A program made the translations under genes and the position numbers. From Eonycteris spelaea (lineage: Eukaryota > Chordata > Mammalia > Chiroptera > Pteropodidae), in the NCBI GenBank assembly GCA_003508835.1, contig PUFA01000003.1:21585501-21649500 (forward strand): a stretch of DNA of 64,000 nt, written 5' to 3'. The notes beneath the pieces are model-generated. The model made no database searches. It was not told where the DNA came from and worked only from the letters and a program-made list of their open reading frames with translations. This document shows positions 22,696-34,822 of the stretch, piece after piece. The number at the start of each line of letters is the position of its first letter. The stretch's first letter is position 1.

Positions 22696-22743
22696 CACAT
22701 TGCTATAACAACACATTGCTATAACAACACATTGCTATAACAA
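22696..22743. repeat. 16-bp minisatellite, three perfect copies
   Basis: The unit cacattgctataacaa occurs at 22696-22711, 22712-22727 and 22728-22743 without a mismatch. Perfect identity points to a recent tandem duplication. An octamer-like atttgcat lies shortly downstream at 22765-22772. Confidence 0.97.
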
Positions 22744-23056
22744 ATTGTTTGGGAGGTCAAGGTGATTTGCATAATGCAAGCATCACCTAAACTCAGGTGG
22801 GCAAACTGCTGAGGGAGGTCACTCCTAGAAGAGAGATGGCTTGTGCAGTGTGGGTGTCAGAAGCTATTCGTAGAATGTGGCTCTTCAGTTTATTTGGGAA
22901 GTAAGTTAAAATGTATAAAGATTACAACAATTCCTGGCCATGCCTTCATCCTTTCTGGGTATAGATCGATGGGGAAGGATTTTACAGGTGTGCAGTGGGG
23001 CTGGGATGAGCCATTTTTGACCTATCCTTCTGATAACCCACATATCATTATACGTG

Positions 23057-23057
<1 letters not shown>
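22744..23057. other. Unassigned sequence with an octamer-like site
   Basis: No gene or repeat recognised. The motif atttgcataatgcaag at 22765-22780 contains a canonical POU octamer (ATTTGCAT) followed by a reverse half site. Function is only a possibility. Confidence 0.35.

Positions 23058-23095
<38 letters not shown>
23058..23095. repeat. (CA)n microsatellite
   Basis: About 19 perfect CA units. Confidence 0.95.
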
Positions 23096-23097
<2 letters not shown>

Positions 23098-23129
23098 GTG
23101 TGTTTCTGGATTCTTCCACGAGCCTTATT

Positions 23130-23640
23130 GCTAGTCTTCCTAACCCCAGTTGTCCTTTGCACGGCTCTCTAACATACTGCCCCTAAAATTACTTTTCAAG
23201 AACCTAGACTGAAGTATGTCACTCTTGTCCTTAAAATCCTTCCATGCGCCCCTTGTTGACTATAGAAAGCATATATATTTCTGGGTGGTAAAAACCCATC
23301 ATCAGTCTGGGCCCCCTTACTCTTTAACTCTGCACGCCCCTGAGCCGCCATGCCTTGCTGTATCTCTGTGCTTTTGGCTCCTGCTAAAACTCCCTTTCTC
23401 CTTTGGATGTCCAGCCAAATTATATCAAACTTTTGAGAACCAGCCCAAATATTAACATTTCTAGGAAGGCTTCCTGGCCAAACCTCAACCACCACCAATG
23501 GCTGCAAATAAGCAAACACACTCATACATACTCAGCCACTACAGAAATAATAGTTTTCTCTTCTGTTCTCTCACAGGACTTAGTACATACTTCAGAGACG
23601 GCGGTCCTGCTTGCATTTTGGTGATTTCTGTATGCTCTCC
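23130..23640 (+). repeat. L2 LINE 3' UTR, sense
   Basis: The blocks 'gaagtatgtcactcttgtccttaaaatccttccatg', 'cagtctgggcccccttactcttta', 'gctcctgctaaaactccc', 'ctaggaaggcttcctggccaaacctc' and 'ctcacaggacttagtacatactt' follow the L2 3' UTR in sense order. Open frames of 79 and 109 codons across it are incidental. Confidence 0.65.
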
Positions 23641-23849
23641 CATGATGTGGACAATCTCCAAAAGTCTCTAAGAACTGAAAAGTCCCCATTGTTGCTTGTG
23701 GAGGTGAGTTAGCATTTAAGTTATCAGATATTGGTGTGTCGAAACTGTTTATAAATGCAGACTGTTATCTGAAAGTTGACTTGGAGGAACTTGGTGAAAG
23801 AAAATGTGACTGGAAAGTTCTCTAGAGTCATCATCCATCTACTCACTCA

Positions 23850-24060
23850 CTGACTTACTCACTCACTCCAAGAAACCTTTATGGAGCCCGGTTTCTGCCC
23901 AGCACTGTGCTAGGCGTTGGAGCTAGCATGCTGAGCACACCGACCGGCCCCTGTCCTCTCGGAGCTCCGGAGCTGCATGCACGGGCAGCAGCTGTGCTGC
24001 AGTGACGTGCGCCCTCATAGTCACGGTCATGCTGGGGTGACACGGCTGCCGCTTACGCTC
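23850..24060 (-). repeat. L2 LINE 3' end, antisense, CpG-rich
   Basis: The run 'ctcactcactccaagaaacctttatggagcccgg', 'cagcactgtgctaggcgttggagc' and 'ccctgtcctctcggagctccggag' is the reverse complement of the L2 3' end. It holds about 13 CpGs in 145 bases (23915-24060), far above its surroundings. Confidence 0.65.
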
Positions 24061-24200
24061 TAAGAAGAAAGGGTTCGTGTTTTCTTCACTTCCGTATCTC
24101 CTATGTTAACTTTAATCAACTGTCAGTAAAATGGTAAAGACATTTTTGCACCGAGAGGTGTTCAATACATAGCTGATGAAAGAAGCAAAGATGGAAAGAT

Positions 24201-24202
<2 letters not shown>

Positions 24203-24257
<55 letters not shown>
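24203..24257. repeat. (GA)n microsatellite
   Basis: About 27 uninterrupted AG units. The 86-codon Arg/Glu-rich open frame across it is a product of the repeat, not a gene. Confidence 0.95.
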
Positions 24258-24260
<3 letters not shown>

Positions 24261-24297
24261 AGAGAGAAGGAGAGAGAAGGAGAGAGAAGGAGAGAGA
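24251..24297. repeat. Decamer array agagagaagg
   Basis: The unit agagagaagg is repeated four times in exact register (24251, 24261, 24271, 24281) and then decays. It grew from the adjoining (GA)n tract. Confidence 0.95.
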
Positions 24298-24300
24298 AAA

Positions 24301-25860
24301 GTCTTTTGGTTAAACCAAGCTAAAGTTTCTGATTCCAACCATGGAAATAAATATCATGGTTTCTTCACATGTTTTCTTCAAAAAGATATTACTGTAAACT
24401 CTGGGAACACTGCACCAAAACCAGTAGTAAGAACAATAAGTACAAACAGCACAAAATAAACAAAAATCCCTGGCAAACAGTCTAAAGCGTGATTAGACCA
24501 TTAGGGAGGAACATGCCCTGATGATGTAACCCCTCAACCTGCGCCCCTTTTCTTAGGTGACTTCCTTAGGCTTTGGGGATTATATGGAGGGAAGCAGAAT
24601 ACATTGAATAGGACTGTAATCATCTCTTTCCTTTCCCCCCTCCCCACCCATGAGGCTCTAGAAATGTCACCAACCTTATTTAATGCAACACAGTGCCTGT
24701 GCGGTAAAGTCCGATTTACGCCATGACAGCCCCTCAGCAGTCTGCAGCGTTGAGGGATGGAGGATAGAAAGGAAGATTAAAAGACACTGGCAGTATTGAT
24801 TGAGACAACTGCCAACAACAAAACCTGAGTCCCTCCCAGCAAGCGCACAGGGAGCAGCAAGGTGGGGCTGATTCAGAAGGATTAGCGCCTTGCAGGAAGC
24901 CGTGCTGGGTTCTCCTTGTTACAGACAGAGTCACCAGGCTTTCAGTGGAGGGAGCTCAGCCTCAGGCACGTGCATCCACTGTGGAGGGGAAATTAACATT
25001 CTTCTTACCCTGGTGTTTCTTTACTTGTCAGCTAAGAGTGGGGCAAGGGGAAAATCACTGAAGATGGGGGCAGTTTTTCCCCACATTTTTTATTGCCCTA
25101 GTCTGTCTGAGTCATCTCAATATTCAAAAAGTAGATTTAGAGGAGGGATATCATAAAGAGAAAAAGAGCCAAGCTGCTGAGGGCTGTTGAACTTTTACTC
25201 CCCGAACCTTTTTTCCTCTTCTCTATTTATTATCTATTTCAAAGCCCTGGAGCAAAAGGATTGTCTAAACCCTTTACTGCCAGCCATTCAGAAAGTGTTA
25301 TCATGTAGCATGGCTAGAGGAAAACCAGGAGTGAGTTTTTAGAAAAGTTTTCTAGGGGTCAGCGGTGATATCAGAAACCAGATGTTTAGCATTGAGGTGA
25401 GAAATACAATTGAAATGACGCTGAGAGGCTCAGAGATCGCAGCACAAACAGCTTTCTGTGCACCAACCCTGAGGCTTTTTATCCCTGCCATCCTGTTTTA
25501 GCCCCTAAGGCAGGAGGTATCTACGCCCAAAATGTAAAATTGTACCCCTTCAGGGTAGCGCTTTTTATCTGTTTCTTCCCTTAACTCTGGGAGTCTTTGC
25601 CTGTGCCCTCAGGTGACAGAATTTACTGCTTTTTTTTTTTTTTTTCCAGTGGCTTAAGGATTTTCTTCCCTATGGAGAAGGGTCCTAGAGGGCTTCTGCA
25701 CTTGCCCACAGTGACTGCCCCACCAGGGCACCTGCCCCCTTCTCATCCACTGTTCCAGCCTTCCTCCTTAACACCCTGACCTACACGGAAAAGCAGCCTG
25801 TGAGTGAGTACAAATTATCCTTGGGTCTGCTGCCTCTGTTACCGGAGCAAAGGGGTCTGT
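24301..25860. other. Unassigned sequence
   Basis: No gene or nameable repeat. A T run lies at 25629-25645. Open frames of 60-88 codons have no recognisable motif. Confidence 0.35.
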
Positions 25861-26475
25861 CTGCCTGGGTGCATCTAGGTCAATAGAAAGTGCAGGTTTT
25901 TCAGCAAAGAAAGTAAGAATTTATTTTAGACAGTAGCAAGTCCTGGAGACATGGGTGAGCTATCGCTCTCAAAAACCTGGTTCCCAGGCATCTCAAGGGC
26001 TAGATTATGTAGTGGGAAATCCTTAGTCATGGAAACCACAGGAGTTGGAGTCATGGGTGCTACTTGATCAGATGGGACTGGGGTAATTGGTCATCATGTC
26101 TGATTCTGGCATCAGCCATGGCGTCCTCCCGTCTGGTCCAGTGGTCAGTGGGTCTGGGACTGAAACAACCTAAGGCCAAGATGTTGTCCTTAGTTTAAGG
26201 GGAGCTTATTGTCCTCATAATCATAGACCTGAAGCTTCATTCTTAAACGAGTTGACACTGGCTGGAACCTTATGTCCTAAGGCTTAATGATTAAGGATGG
26301 AAGAGGCATTCAAAGGTAGGAGGATGAGTGCAGACAAAGCCAAGTGAGTCCCAATGCCATTACCTTAGACAGAGCCTGTTTGAGTCAGGGAAACAGCTAT
26401 CTTAATGAAATGAAGTCTGCGTGTGCTTAATTACCAGGGTTTTGTATTCTCATACTAGCCCACATCGGGCCTTTA
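25861..26475. other. Possible unidentified LTR or interspersed repeat, antisense
   Basis: The texture ('aagtaagaatttattttagac', 'agtgggaaatccttagtcatgg', 'ctgaaacaacctaaggcc', 'ttaaggggagcttattgtcc') resembles the antisense side of an LTR, with a reversed polyadenylation-like 'tttatt' near its left end. I cannot match it to a family, and it may be unique DNA. Confidence 0.3.
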
Positions 26476-28629
26476 GCAATTTTTTGAAATTTTAGCTGAT
26501 TTCTTCTTACCAGTGTGTACGGTGTCCCCCAGCATCGATTCCAGGTAAGCATGTGTTTCGCATCCCTTCTCTCTTTTAGGGAGTCCTGTCTTCTCTTACA
26601 TCTCGGGCTAGTCGTTTGCTCTGTGGGCTCAGCTCTCTGACAGAATCAAGACAATTGTCAGTTTGCAGATTGTCTCTCTGTGTATGTGTGTGTGTGTTAT
26701 TATTTTTGTTAGATGAGACTTGCTTTTTTTTTTTTTTTACCTTTCTCCATCCTAAGTGGTACACAACTGATGTGTTTACTGAACTCAATTTCAAGGGTTG
26801 TATTTTAAAGGGATGCTTTCAAATTGTAGTTCATCCACAGGAGTGTGATTAGGGTGTCTGTAGGCCTGGAAGCCATGGTAAGGGAACTAGAAACATCTAA
26901 ACTGAAAATAAAAGGTCTAAGGGGAGAACTCATCAAATACTCTCAGAGTAGCTGTTTGAGAGCCAGGTTATACTTAGTTGGTGTTACTCTAGAGGCCAGA
27001 GTAATGGGTGGGGATTAGAGGCAAGCAGGTTTCTTCTCAATGCCCAGGAAGAGCATCCTATTAAAGAGAGCTATTAAAGCTGGGTGGGTGTTTTCGAGGT
27101 CATGATCTCCCCCTTCTGACAATGGAAACTGTATTGTTGAGTGTGCATTGAAATTTGTCAGGCTGTTTTAAAAGGTGGTTTGGCATTCATTTAGGAGTTT
27201 GGAATAGAAGAACTCTGACATACTTTCAATTCTTATAATTATAAGGACGAGACTCCCTTTTTTTATCTTCTCTTTTAAGTTCACTCTCAACTCGAGGGCA
27301 GTAACCCACTAACTTTCAGGTCCTTACCTGAAAGTCAGTTAAATGAAGTTGTTGCTTCTTAAGGCAAAGAATATACAGCGTAGTTTTGAGCTCTGAGCTA
27401 TTAAACAGGGTTCTTTTTGACTTGGTCCAAAATGAGTGTCACTAATTATGGATAGATAGTGTTGGGGTGTTTTCTGCTTGGCCTGGAATCTTCATCAGAA
27501 TGCTCAGGAGTAAACATTAAAATTGAAGACAAAGTAATGATGATTTACCCCAGCTGCAGCAACATGGACTTGTGCAGGAGTATCTTCCGTGATAATTTTA
27601 GGGCCCAGATTAAGAGATCCCAGAAGGTTAAAATGATTTGTTTTGAGGAGAAAAGGAATAAGCCATCGTATTAGCTGAAGTTGGCCACGTGCAAATGCAG
27701 ACATAATATGAAGTGAAATGCAGGTGGAAGTGCGTTTTACTCCACAGTGTCAGAGTAAACCAGTGCCTCCCATGACACCAATCAGGACCCAGAAAATTCA
27801 GGTGGGGAGAAGCAGGCCATTCGTAGACAGGTCCCCAAGGAGCAGAGCTCCAGGTGGCCACACAGCAGGGGTGGGAGGCGCATCTTTGGTTTCCTAAGTT
27901 CCGTATTACGTATGATTCATGGTTTCCTTGGAAAGATGGAAGATGATTTGCTGATTATCTCTGGTCTTTTATATGGAAATGATAGTGCCTGAATAATAAA
28001 CACGGTCTGTGATAGTATATCTGGTCTTTGCCTCGGAAGTATTCTATATTAAAAAATGAAATAATAAAATTACCTTTCTTTAAAATGTCATAAAGAAGAC
28101 ATTTCGAGCCAGGTCAAAAAATGCACAAAGGAATCTGTGGCACTATGGTGAAGTAAGCGACAGTTCCAGCAACCTTCGTTTTCCATTTCTGTACTCTCTC
28201 TCCCTCCTCTTCTGCATAGTGTCCCCTTGCTCCCCTCTCCACCATGGTCCTCCTCTCGTTCAGAAAGGGGAAACCCTAAATGATTATATGGTTCTTAGCT
28301 GTTTGTCGTTCACCATTTGGGAGTACCGCTGGGCTTACAAAGACCAATTCGGCAAATATATTAGAGCTGATAGAGGGCGATAGACCTTTTCATGCAAAAG
28401 GTGGGAGCTCTACTAAGCATTAGATTGATTCTGCTTAAAACATGGGTTGTGCAATTTCTTGTGTTATACTCTGTTTCAAGGCGTAAAAGCCACCGCGTGG
28501 TTAGGTAACGTGTACATGATGTAGCCTCTTGTTTCACCTCCTGCTACTCTTGTTTCTTGCTTTTTGAGTATTTCTGTGCTCTTTACACATCCTCAAGAAG
28601 GATCCCCAGAGAGTCTCCAAAATGAAGCT
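26476..28629. other. Unassigned sequence with short simple repeats
   Basis: It holds a short (TG)n at 26679-26697 and a T run at 26725-26738. The rest has no gene or repeat I can name. Opposed 71- and 66-codon open frames near 27500-27700 are chance. Confidence 0.35.
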
Positions 28630-28651
28630 GGGGTGGGGGGTGGGGGTGGGG
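28630..28651 (+). other. G-quadruplex motif
   Basis: Four G runs of 4, 6, 5 and 4 bases are separated by single T loops (gggg-t-gggggg-t-ggggg-t-gggg). This is a strong intramolecular quadruplex pattern by the usual G3+N1-7 rule. No promoter or gene is seen next to it. Confidence 0.9.
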
Positions 28652-28884
28652 AATCTAGATTGCTAATTTTAGATCCTTTGGTTAGAATTTTGATATGGAA
28701 AGAATTTGCAACTGCCAACCAAAATAAGGTTGCTTCAAGATAAGTAGCTCATCAGATTCTCTTTCTCATTTCCACAACTTTCTTGAAAACCAGTGTTGAT
28801 TCTTGCACCCATATTTTAAATATAGAATAATATTTTGAAACTATTTCAACTCAACCTACCTTTGGATTATAATTGTTTATTTTA

Positions 28885-29740
28885 TCATTAATTCATTTAA
28901 CAAACATTTGTTGATTACCTACTCTGTGCCAGGTACTACATGTATTAAGTTCTGGGACACACAGAAAAAGAGTAAAACTCAATCTATATTCTCATTGGGG
29001 ATCCTTTCTGCTAGGCACTGTGGGGATATAGAGATGACTTAAGATATGGTTCCTACCTTCAAGAGGATGTATAGCTTGAAGGAGAAAGAGAATATATTCA
29101 TAAGGAATACAAGGAAGCATTGGACAACTGCTGGAAATTTATAATATCTCAGGAGTCCAGGAGATTAAGAAGGAGACTGAGTTAAACGTTACAGGACAAG
29201 AGAATGTAGACAGGGGAGAAGAGTGGGTGAAGGTTATTCAAGTACGTGGTGGAGCTGTGAATCGCATATTTCTATTAGATACTATGAACACATAAATGGA
29301 GGAAAAGCTATATTGAGTACCTATTATGTAATCAGCACAAATCTAAAAGGTACAGAGCATGCGTAAGTGGTATAAGGTGTAGCATTTTCATGCTGCTAAA
29401 TAGTGTGGCTAATTCTAATGTGTTGTATCCTCATCCACCGAGAGGAGGCCAAGAAGGCTGTAGAGGAATCATGGATGGCTCCACAGAAGTGGTAGGACCT
29501 TGTGAGACATAAAAGGTTTGGATGGGGATAGTGAAAGTGTGGACAAAAGGACGTTTTTTTATAGAGTCAAGAGTATCAAAGATATGCCAGTGAAGAACAG
29601 TGTAAACTGATGCTGGGCCATTAGGTTGGATGGCTTATAAGCTTGAAAGAGATCTAATGCCACTGGAAACAGAACCTTTGAAAAGAATTTACGGGTGTGC
29701 TTAATAGGATGGAGGGACATTTTAGAATAACTCCCTCTTA
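28885..29740 (-). repeat. L2 LINE 3' part, antisense
   Basis: It starts with the reverse-complement L2 tail 'catttaacaaacatttgttgattacctactctgtgccaggtac', then a second copy of the tail landmark 'tgctaggcactgtggggatatagagatgac', 'gttcctaccttcaagagg', 'gaggaggccaagaaggctgtag' and 'gatggcttataagcttg'. The doubled tail landmark (28927 and 29011) suggests either a local duplication or two L2 fragments side by side. Confidence 0.65.
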
Positions 29741-31940
29741 TAAGTAGGACCCTCATATTCCCAGTTATTATGTGTGGATGTAGAAGTTGGATAGTGAAGA
29801 AGTCTGATAGGAAAAAAAGTTGGATTTGTTTGAAATACGGTATTGGAAGTGAGCTCTACAGATACCCTAGACCACCAAAAAGATGAACAAATGGGCCGTA
29901 GAGCAAATTAAGCCTAAAATATCATTGGAGGCAAAAATGACAAAACTGAAGTTGTCTTACCTCGAGCACATAACTAGAAGGTAGGGTTCTTTGGAAAAGA
30001 TAATGCTGGGAAAAACAGAAGATATCAGGAAAAGAGGAGGACCAAATATGAGATGAATTGACTCCATATAAAAAGCATAGGCATGAGTCTGCAGGAGTTG
30101 AGCAGGACCATAGAGGACAGGACTTTGTGGACATCACTCATCCATGGGATTGCAAGGAGTTGAGGCAGACTCAACACCATGTAACACACGTAAGTTGGAC
30201 CATAGGAGAACCAGACTACAGAGTTCATTCATCAAGATTCTGGAGTTACAGGAATCGCACGAGTAGGATGATAGGCAGAAGAGAAACATTTGTCGTCTGA
30301 AAGGAGAGCAGAACCTCAGTGATGTCACGATCTCCATGTTATTCAGTGCTATTTATGTCACTAACCAGGTGAATCTGTATTACCTGATAGTGCTAAGATC
30401 GATTTTCTTCCCCTTCTTACAAACTCTATTTAACACACCCCCTTGCTGAATAGCTTTAAACTGGCTTGAGCCAGTGCCAGGCACAGGTAGCAAGTTGGCA
30501 GGAGTGGGTGGGAGAGAAGTCAGGGTGTGTCTCCCTCCCAGCTTTTGAGCTCTTCTTTGGAGGAAGGAGATTGAACTTCTTACACTTTCACTCTTTCCTT
30601 CAGACTCCCAGCTTCTGTAGGGAAGCCACACTTTGGTTCTGCGTTCTGTCAGGTGAACCCGGCTTCTGAATTCTGGAAACACCACTTCCTGTGTCTCTCC
30701 AGCTTTTGGAGGTAGCAGCTTTTTGTCCTGGCTAATCTCTGATCTAATTCCCTGTTTGGCTTCTTAGCTTTGTCATTTAAAAAAAAAAATTATTTACTTA
30801 TTATTATTTTTTTTTACCACCATTATAGTCAATTCTGTATATGAAATTCTGGTTGTTTAAAATGCACAGAAGTATTCTTATTTTCTGGCTGGTTTCTGAG
30901 TGTGTAATCAGGGATAAATTTTTCTGGCTCTGGTTTTCATATCTTTAAAACTGAAAGTGCGACATACTTGATTTATAAGGCTTCTGCAAATGACTGATAA
31001 ACTCAGAATATCAGATATGTTAGATATTCTATAGGTTCATCATTTTGTAAATCTTTTATCCATATAAAATCTTCCCATATGATATGTGGTTCTTTTTTGG
31101 ACACTTGTTAGCTGAAGCTTTGAAAGAATTATCCAGTAATTGTATAACTTTTTAATGGTAGGGATTGACCCAATATAAGTCAGATTTTCTAAGGATAAAG
31201 ACTGAAAATCTACTTGGAGATGCATGGAGCACAGAAAAGGAGGAGTTCTCCTGGGAAAATTCAAACTGAGTTTCCAGGAAATGTAAATGCATTTGGCCCC
31301 AGAGACTGAACATTTGGAGCAAAAAGGTCAACAAGTACAGAAAAAGAGAGGTGTCCTTTTCTTAGCATTTGCTAACACCTGCAGTGTGGCATCCTTCACC
31401 TGAATTTCCATCTCTTTAGTGACCAAGACCACCCTGGTGCCTTATAAGTGTCTACTTCAATCACATGACAAGCAATTTAGAATTTGTGTAATTATCTAAG
31501 GATTAGCAGTGGAGTAGGCTTTGTTAGTTCCCAATTGAATGCTCAATTTTAGAGCCATAATTGAAAAGATTTCCAGTAATTTGTGGTAGTTATATTTAGT
31601 AAAAGGAATGGGTGATTTTTGTTACTTTATTCCTTTATTAGGTCTTTATAATCCATATTTGGCAGAAGTGTGAGATATCTCTAGTAATGTGCAGCTTGGA
31701 AGATTTTTCTTTGTGACACAATTGTAGGGAGGTTGAAAGTATCCTGTCCTGCTACTTCATTTTCCTCTGGGAAATAGTGGTCATCGTCACTCGTCAGACT
31801 ATAAGACAGAACCATTTTTGTGCTACTGGTGAATCAGAGAAAGTAAGTTTTACCCCAAATAACCCGTCTATTCTTTTTTTTTTTTTAGTCTGATTGCATT
31901 ATTAATAGTTGATGATTGAACCAGCGCTAAGTCATCACGA
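29741..31940. other. Unassigned sequence
   Basis: About 2.2 kb without a nameable gene or repeat. It holds an A run near 30780-30789 and a T-rich run at 30808-30817. Several 60-100 codon open frames on both strands overlap one another and have no known motifs. Confidence 0.35.
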
Positions 31941-32040
31941 ATAATGTTTATTAAATGATTACCTGTGTCAGTACTGTGGTGTGCCTCGTACAGACACTTG
32001 CAAAGGCACGGATTTTGCTTTCCTTAGGTAAGAGCAGAAC
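31941..32040 (-). repeat. Short L2-like tail, antisense (weak)
   Basis: The run 'taatgtttattaaatgattacctgtgtcagtactgtggtgtgcc' resembles the reverse complement of the L2/MIR 3' end. It is short and diverged. Confidence 0.35.
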
Positions 32041-33114
32041 CAGACACCCTGACTCCAAAACAAAACAAAACAGAATGGGATGGAATCCTTAAGTCCTCGG
32101 ATGGTGCTAACAAAGCGTCAGTACCAAAACAAACGTGTGGATATGGATCTGTTTTGCATAGATGTTGTGTGATATAAATGGCTTTCATTAGTCTATGTTA
32201 ATTCTGCAAAAAAATTCATTTAGTTTAACATATTTTTAGATGAACTCTGATACGACCAGTATTCTAGGCTCTTTGGGGGATGCAAGGAGAAGAGGAGATA
32301 ACATATTTCTCCTGTTCCCCCTAAATTTACAGACCACTTACAGATACAATAATAATAAAAATACAACTTTCTGTTTAAACTTCATAGCAGTTTTAGAAAT
32401 GAGCCATTGACTTTTGAACTGAATAAGAAACAAAGTTACTGTCTACTAATTTTCTATAGAACACTGGTTTTCTAAATCAATAGCACTAGACTCATGAGGC
32501 CTAACATTTAGTCTTGGTTCTGCTACTATATAATATTAACCTGCCTTCTGTTTGTACATTGATTAAAATGTAGGAGTTGGACTAGAATGGTAAATCTCCT
32601 GGCATGTCAAGTAAAATCCTTCAGAGCTGTGTTGCTAGATTTTGATGAGTTTGTGTATTTTATTTAATACAAATGATAGAAATTTGAGCTTGACAGGACT
32701 TTTGATGTAGCACAAAGTGGAGAATAATTTACTGCGCATGAAAGATACGGTCCAATGTGAAGCCATAGTCCAAGGTAGAACTTGGGTTTACTTGAATGTG
32801 AAAATGCTGTGCCTCTTTGATATGTAAAATTGAATGCTTAGGGTGGTAAGCAGTTTGATATAAATAGCTAACCAGTGATAGAGAGATGAGTAAATAGTGT
32901 AACGACCATCAGAAATTTATATAATTTTGTTAGTTTTTCCTAGCTTGACCTTTAAAATTTCTGTTCACAATTTAATTCTTTCAAAGTTTTTACAAATTCT
33001 AGCATTCCACCAACATAATAAAATGCTTGACAACCACTATCAGAGAGGATTTTTAAAGTCCCTTTAAAGCTCTTAAATTTGATACTATGTGAATCTAATA
33101 CAGATCCAAAATTC
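32041..33114. other. Mostly unassigned AT-rich sequence
   Basis: A very weak MIR-like segment may lie at 32485-32620 ('cttggttctgctactata ... ggagttggactagaa'). Nothing else is recognised. Confidence 0.3.
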
Positions 33115-34820
33115 TACTTTCATTCAAGTTATCCTTCAACAATGAAGGAAAAATAAAGATAATTAAAATCTAAGAGATTTTATTTCCAGCATTCTTGCAT
33201 TAAACAAAATATTTAAAAAGGAAGTCCCTCAGGAAAAATGTGTATGATACCAGATATAAATCTGAATCCACACAAAGAAAGACCATGGAAAATGGTGGCT
33301 ATGAGAATAAAGATAGATACTTTTTACTTTTAATCTTTAAAAAAGTGAATTGAGTATTTAAAGCAAAAAAAATCTAACAGTATGTTTGTTGTATGATTTA
33401 TAATAAATGTCTGATGAGTAAAATGTATATATTCAAGCACAAAATATAAAAGTATACTGTTATAATATTTAATACACCTAAAGTGAAATAATATTAATTG
33501 AAGGTAGACTTTGATACATTTAAAATGAATTTCATAAAACTCTTCCTTTAAGGAAAACTCCAGGGCCAGATAGCTTCATTAGCAAATTAAACCGAACTTT
33601 CAGGGAAATAGCATACCAATTCTACAGAAACCCTTCTAGGAACAGAAGAAGGAAATATTTTGAAAACTTTAAACTAGTCAAACACATCACAAAAATAAAT
33701 TTACTGACCAACATCATTCATAGGCCTAGATGCACAAATCCTTCACAGAGTATTGTCAAATAAAATCCAAAAATGTGTAGAAAGAATAATGCATCATAAT
33801 CACATGGTATTTATACCAGGAATACAAAGTTGGTTGAGCCTTTGAAAAATTAGTCAATGGATTTCACTTATATCAGCAAACACATACATATAAACATGAT
33901 TATCTCAATAGATGCATAAAAAATTTGACAAAATTGAACACCAATTTATGATGAGAACTCTTGGCAACATATACGTACAAGGGAACTTTATCATTCTCTG
34001 AAAGGGCATCCTAAAAATCACCTATGTCAGACATCCTACTATACAGTGAAAGACTGCTTTCCTCTTTAAAACTGGGAACGAAACAAGGGTTTCTGCTCTC
34101 TTCACTTCTATTTTCACTAGTTCCTAGCCAATGCAATAAGTGGAGAAAAAAAGTAACAAAAGGCATGTGGAACAACTGGAACTCTCATACATTTCTGGTG
34201 CAATTGCAAAATGACATAGCTATTTTAGGAAATTGGTAATTTCTTCCAAATCTAATCACACACCTACTGTATAATCTAGTAATCCCACTCTTAGCTGTTT
34301 ACTCAAGAGAAATGTATGCACGGAACACATCAAGTAAACTTGTATGCAGATAAAATAAAACCTGTACATAAATATCTGTAGTAGCCTTATCTATAATTTC
34401 CAAAAACTGGAAGCAACTCACCTCCCATGAGTTGTGGATGGGTAAGAAACTGTATTGCACCCATAAAGTGTATTGCTTCTCAGCCACCGAAAAGACCGAA
34501 TTACTTCTACATTCAACATCATGGATAATCTTAAAAGTAGCATGATGAGTAATAAAAAACCAGGCACAGAAGACAACATATTGTAGAATTCCATTCATAT
34601 GAAAATCTTGAAACGACAAATTCATAGGTTGTCATGGTCTGGGATTGAGGTGAGAAGATCGTCTACAAGGGAACAAGGAGGGAATTATTTTGGGGGGTAA
34701 TTAATCATTCTAAATCTTGATTTTGGTGGGAGCCTAAGGACTGTGACATTTGTAAAAATCCATTCCACTCTGCTTCTAAAATGGGAGAATTTTATAGTAT
34801 ATAAATTATTCCTCAAACCA
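33115..34820 (+). mobile_element. Ancient L1M LINE: decayed ORF2 piece and 3' UTR
   Basis: From left to right I see an internal L1 block ('attttatttccagcattcttgcattaaac', 'aaaggaagtccctcagg', 'aatattaattgaaggtagactttgata'), then a reverse-transcriptase region starting at 'aaaactccagggccagatagc' (33553) with remnants of the PGPD-type start and of the conserved 'ggtatttataccaggaatacaa' and 'atctcaatagatgcataaaaaa' blocks. At about 34150 it jumps to the 3' UTR ('aacaactggaactctcatac', 'aatctagtaatcccactc', 'aaaaactggaagcaac', 'tagaattccattcatatgaa'). The missing C-terminal part of ORF2 indicates an internal deletion. Stops and frameshifts make it inactive. It ends at a TG-rich microsatellite. 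Confidence 0.88.
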
Positions 34821-34822
34821 AC

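Noticed and set aside
22843..23172. Open frames with Thr/His or Cys/Val runs
   Set aside because: They read through the (CA)n microsatellite on either strand.
24199..24459. Arg/Glu-rich open frame
   Set aside because: It is simply the translation of the (GA)n tract and decamer array.
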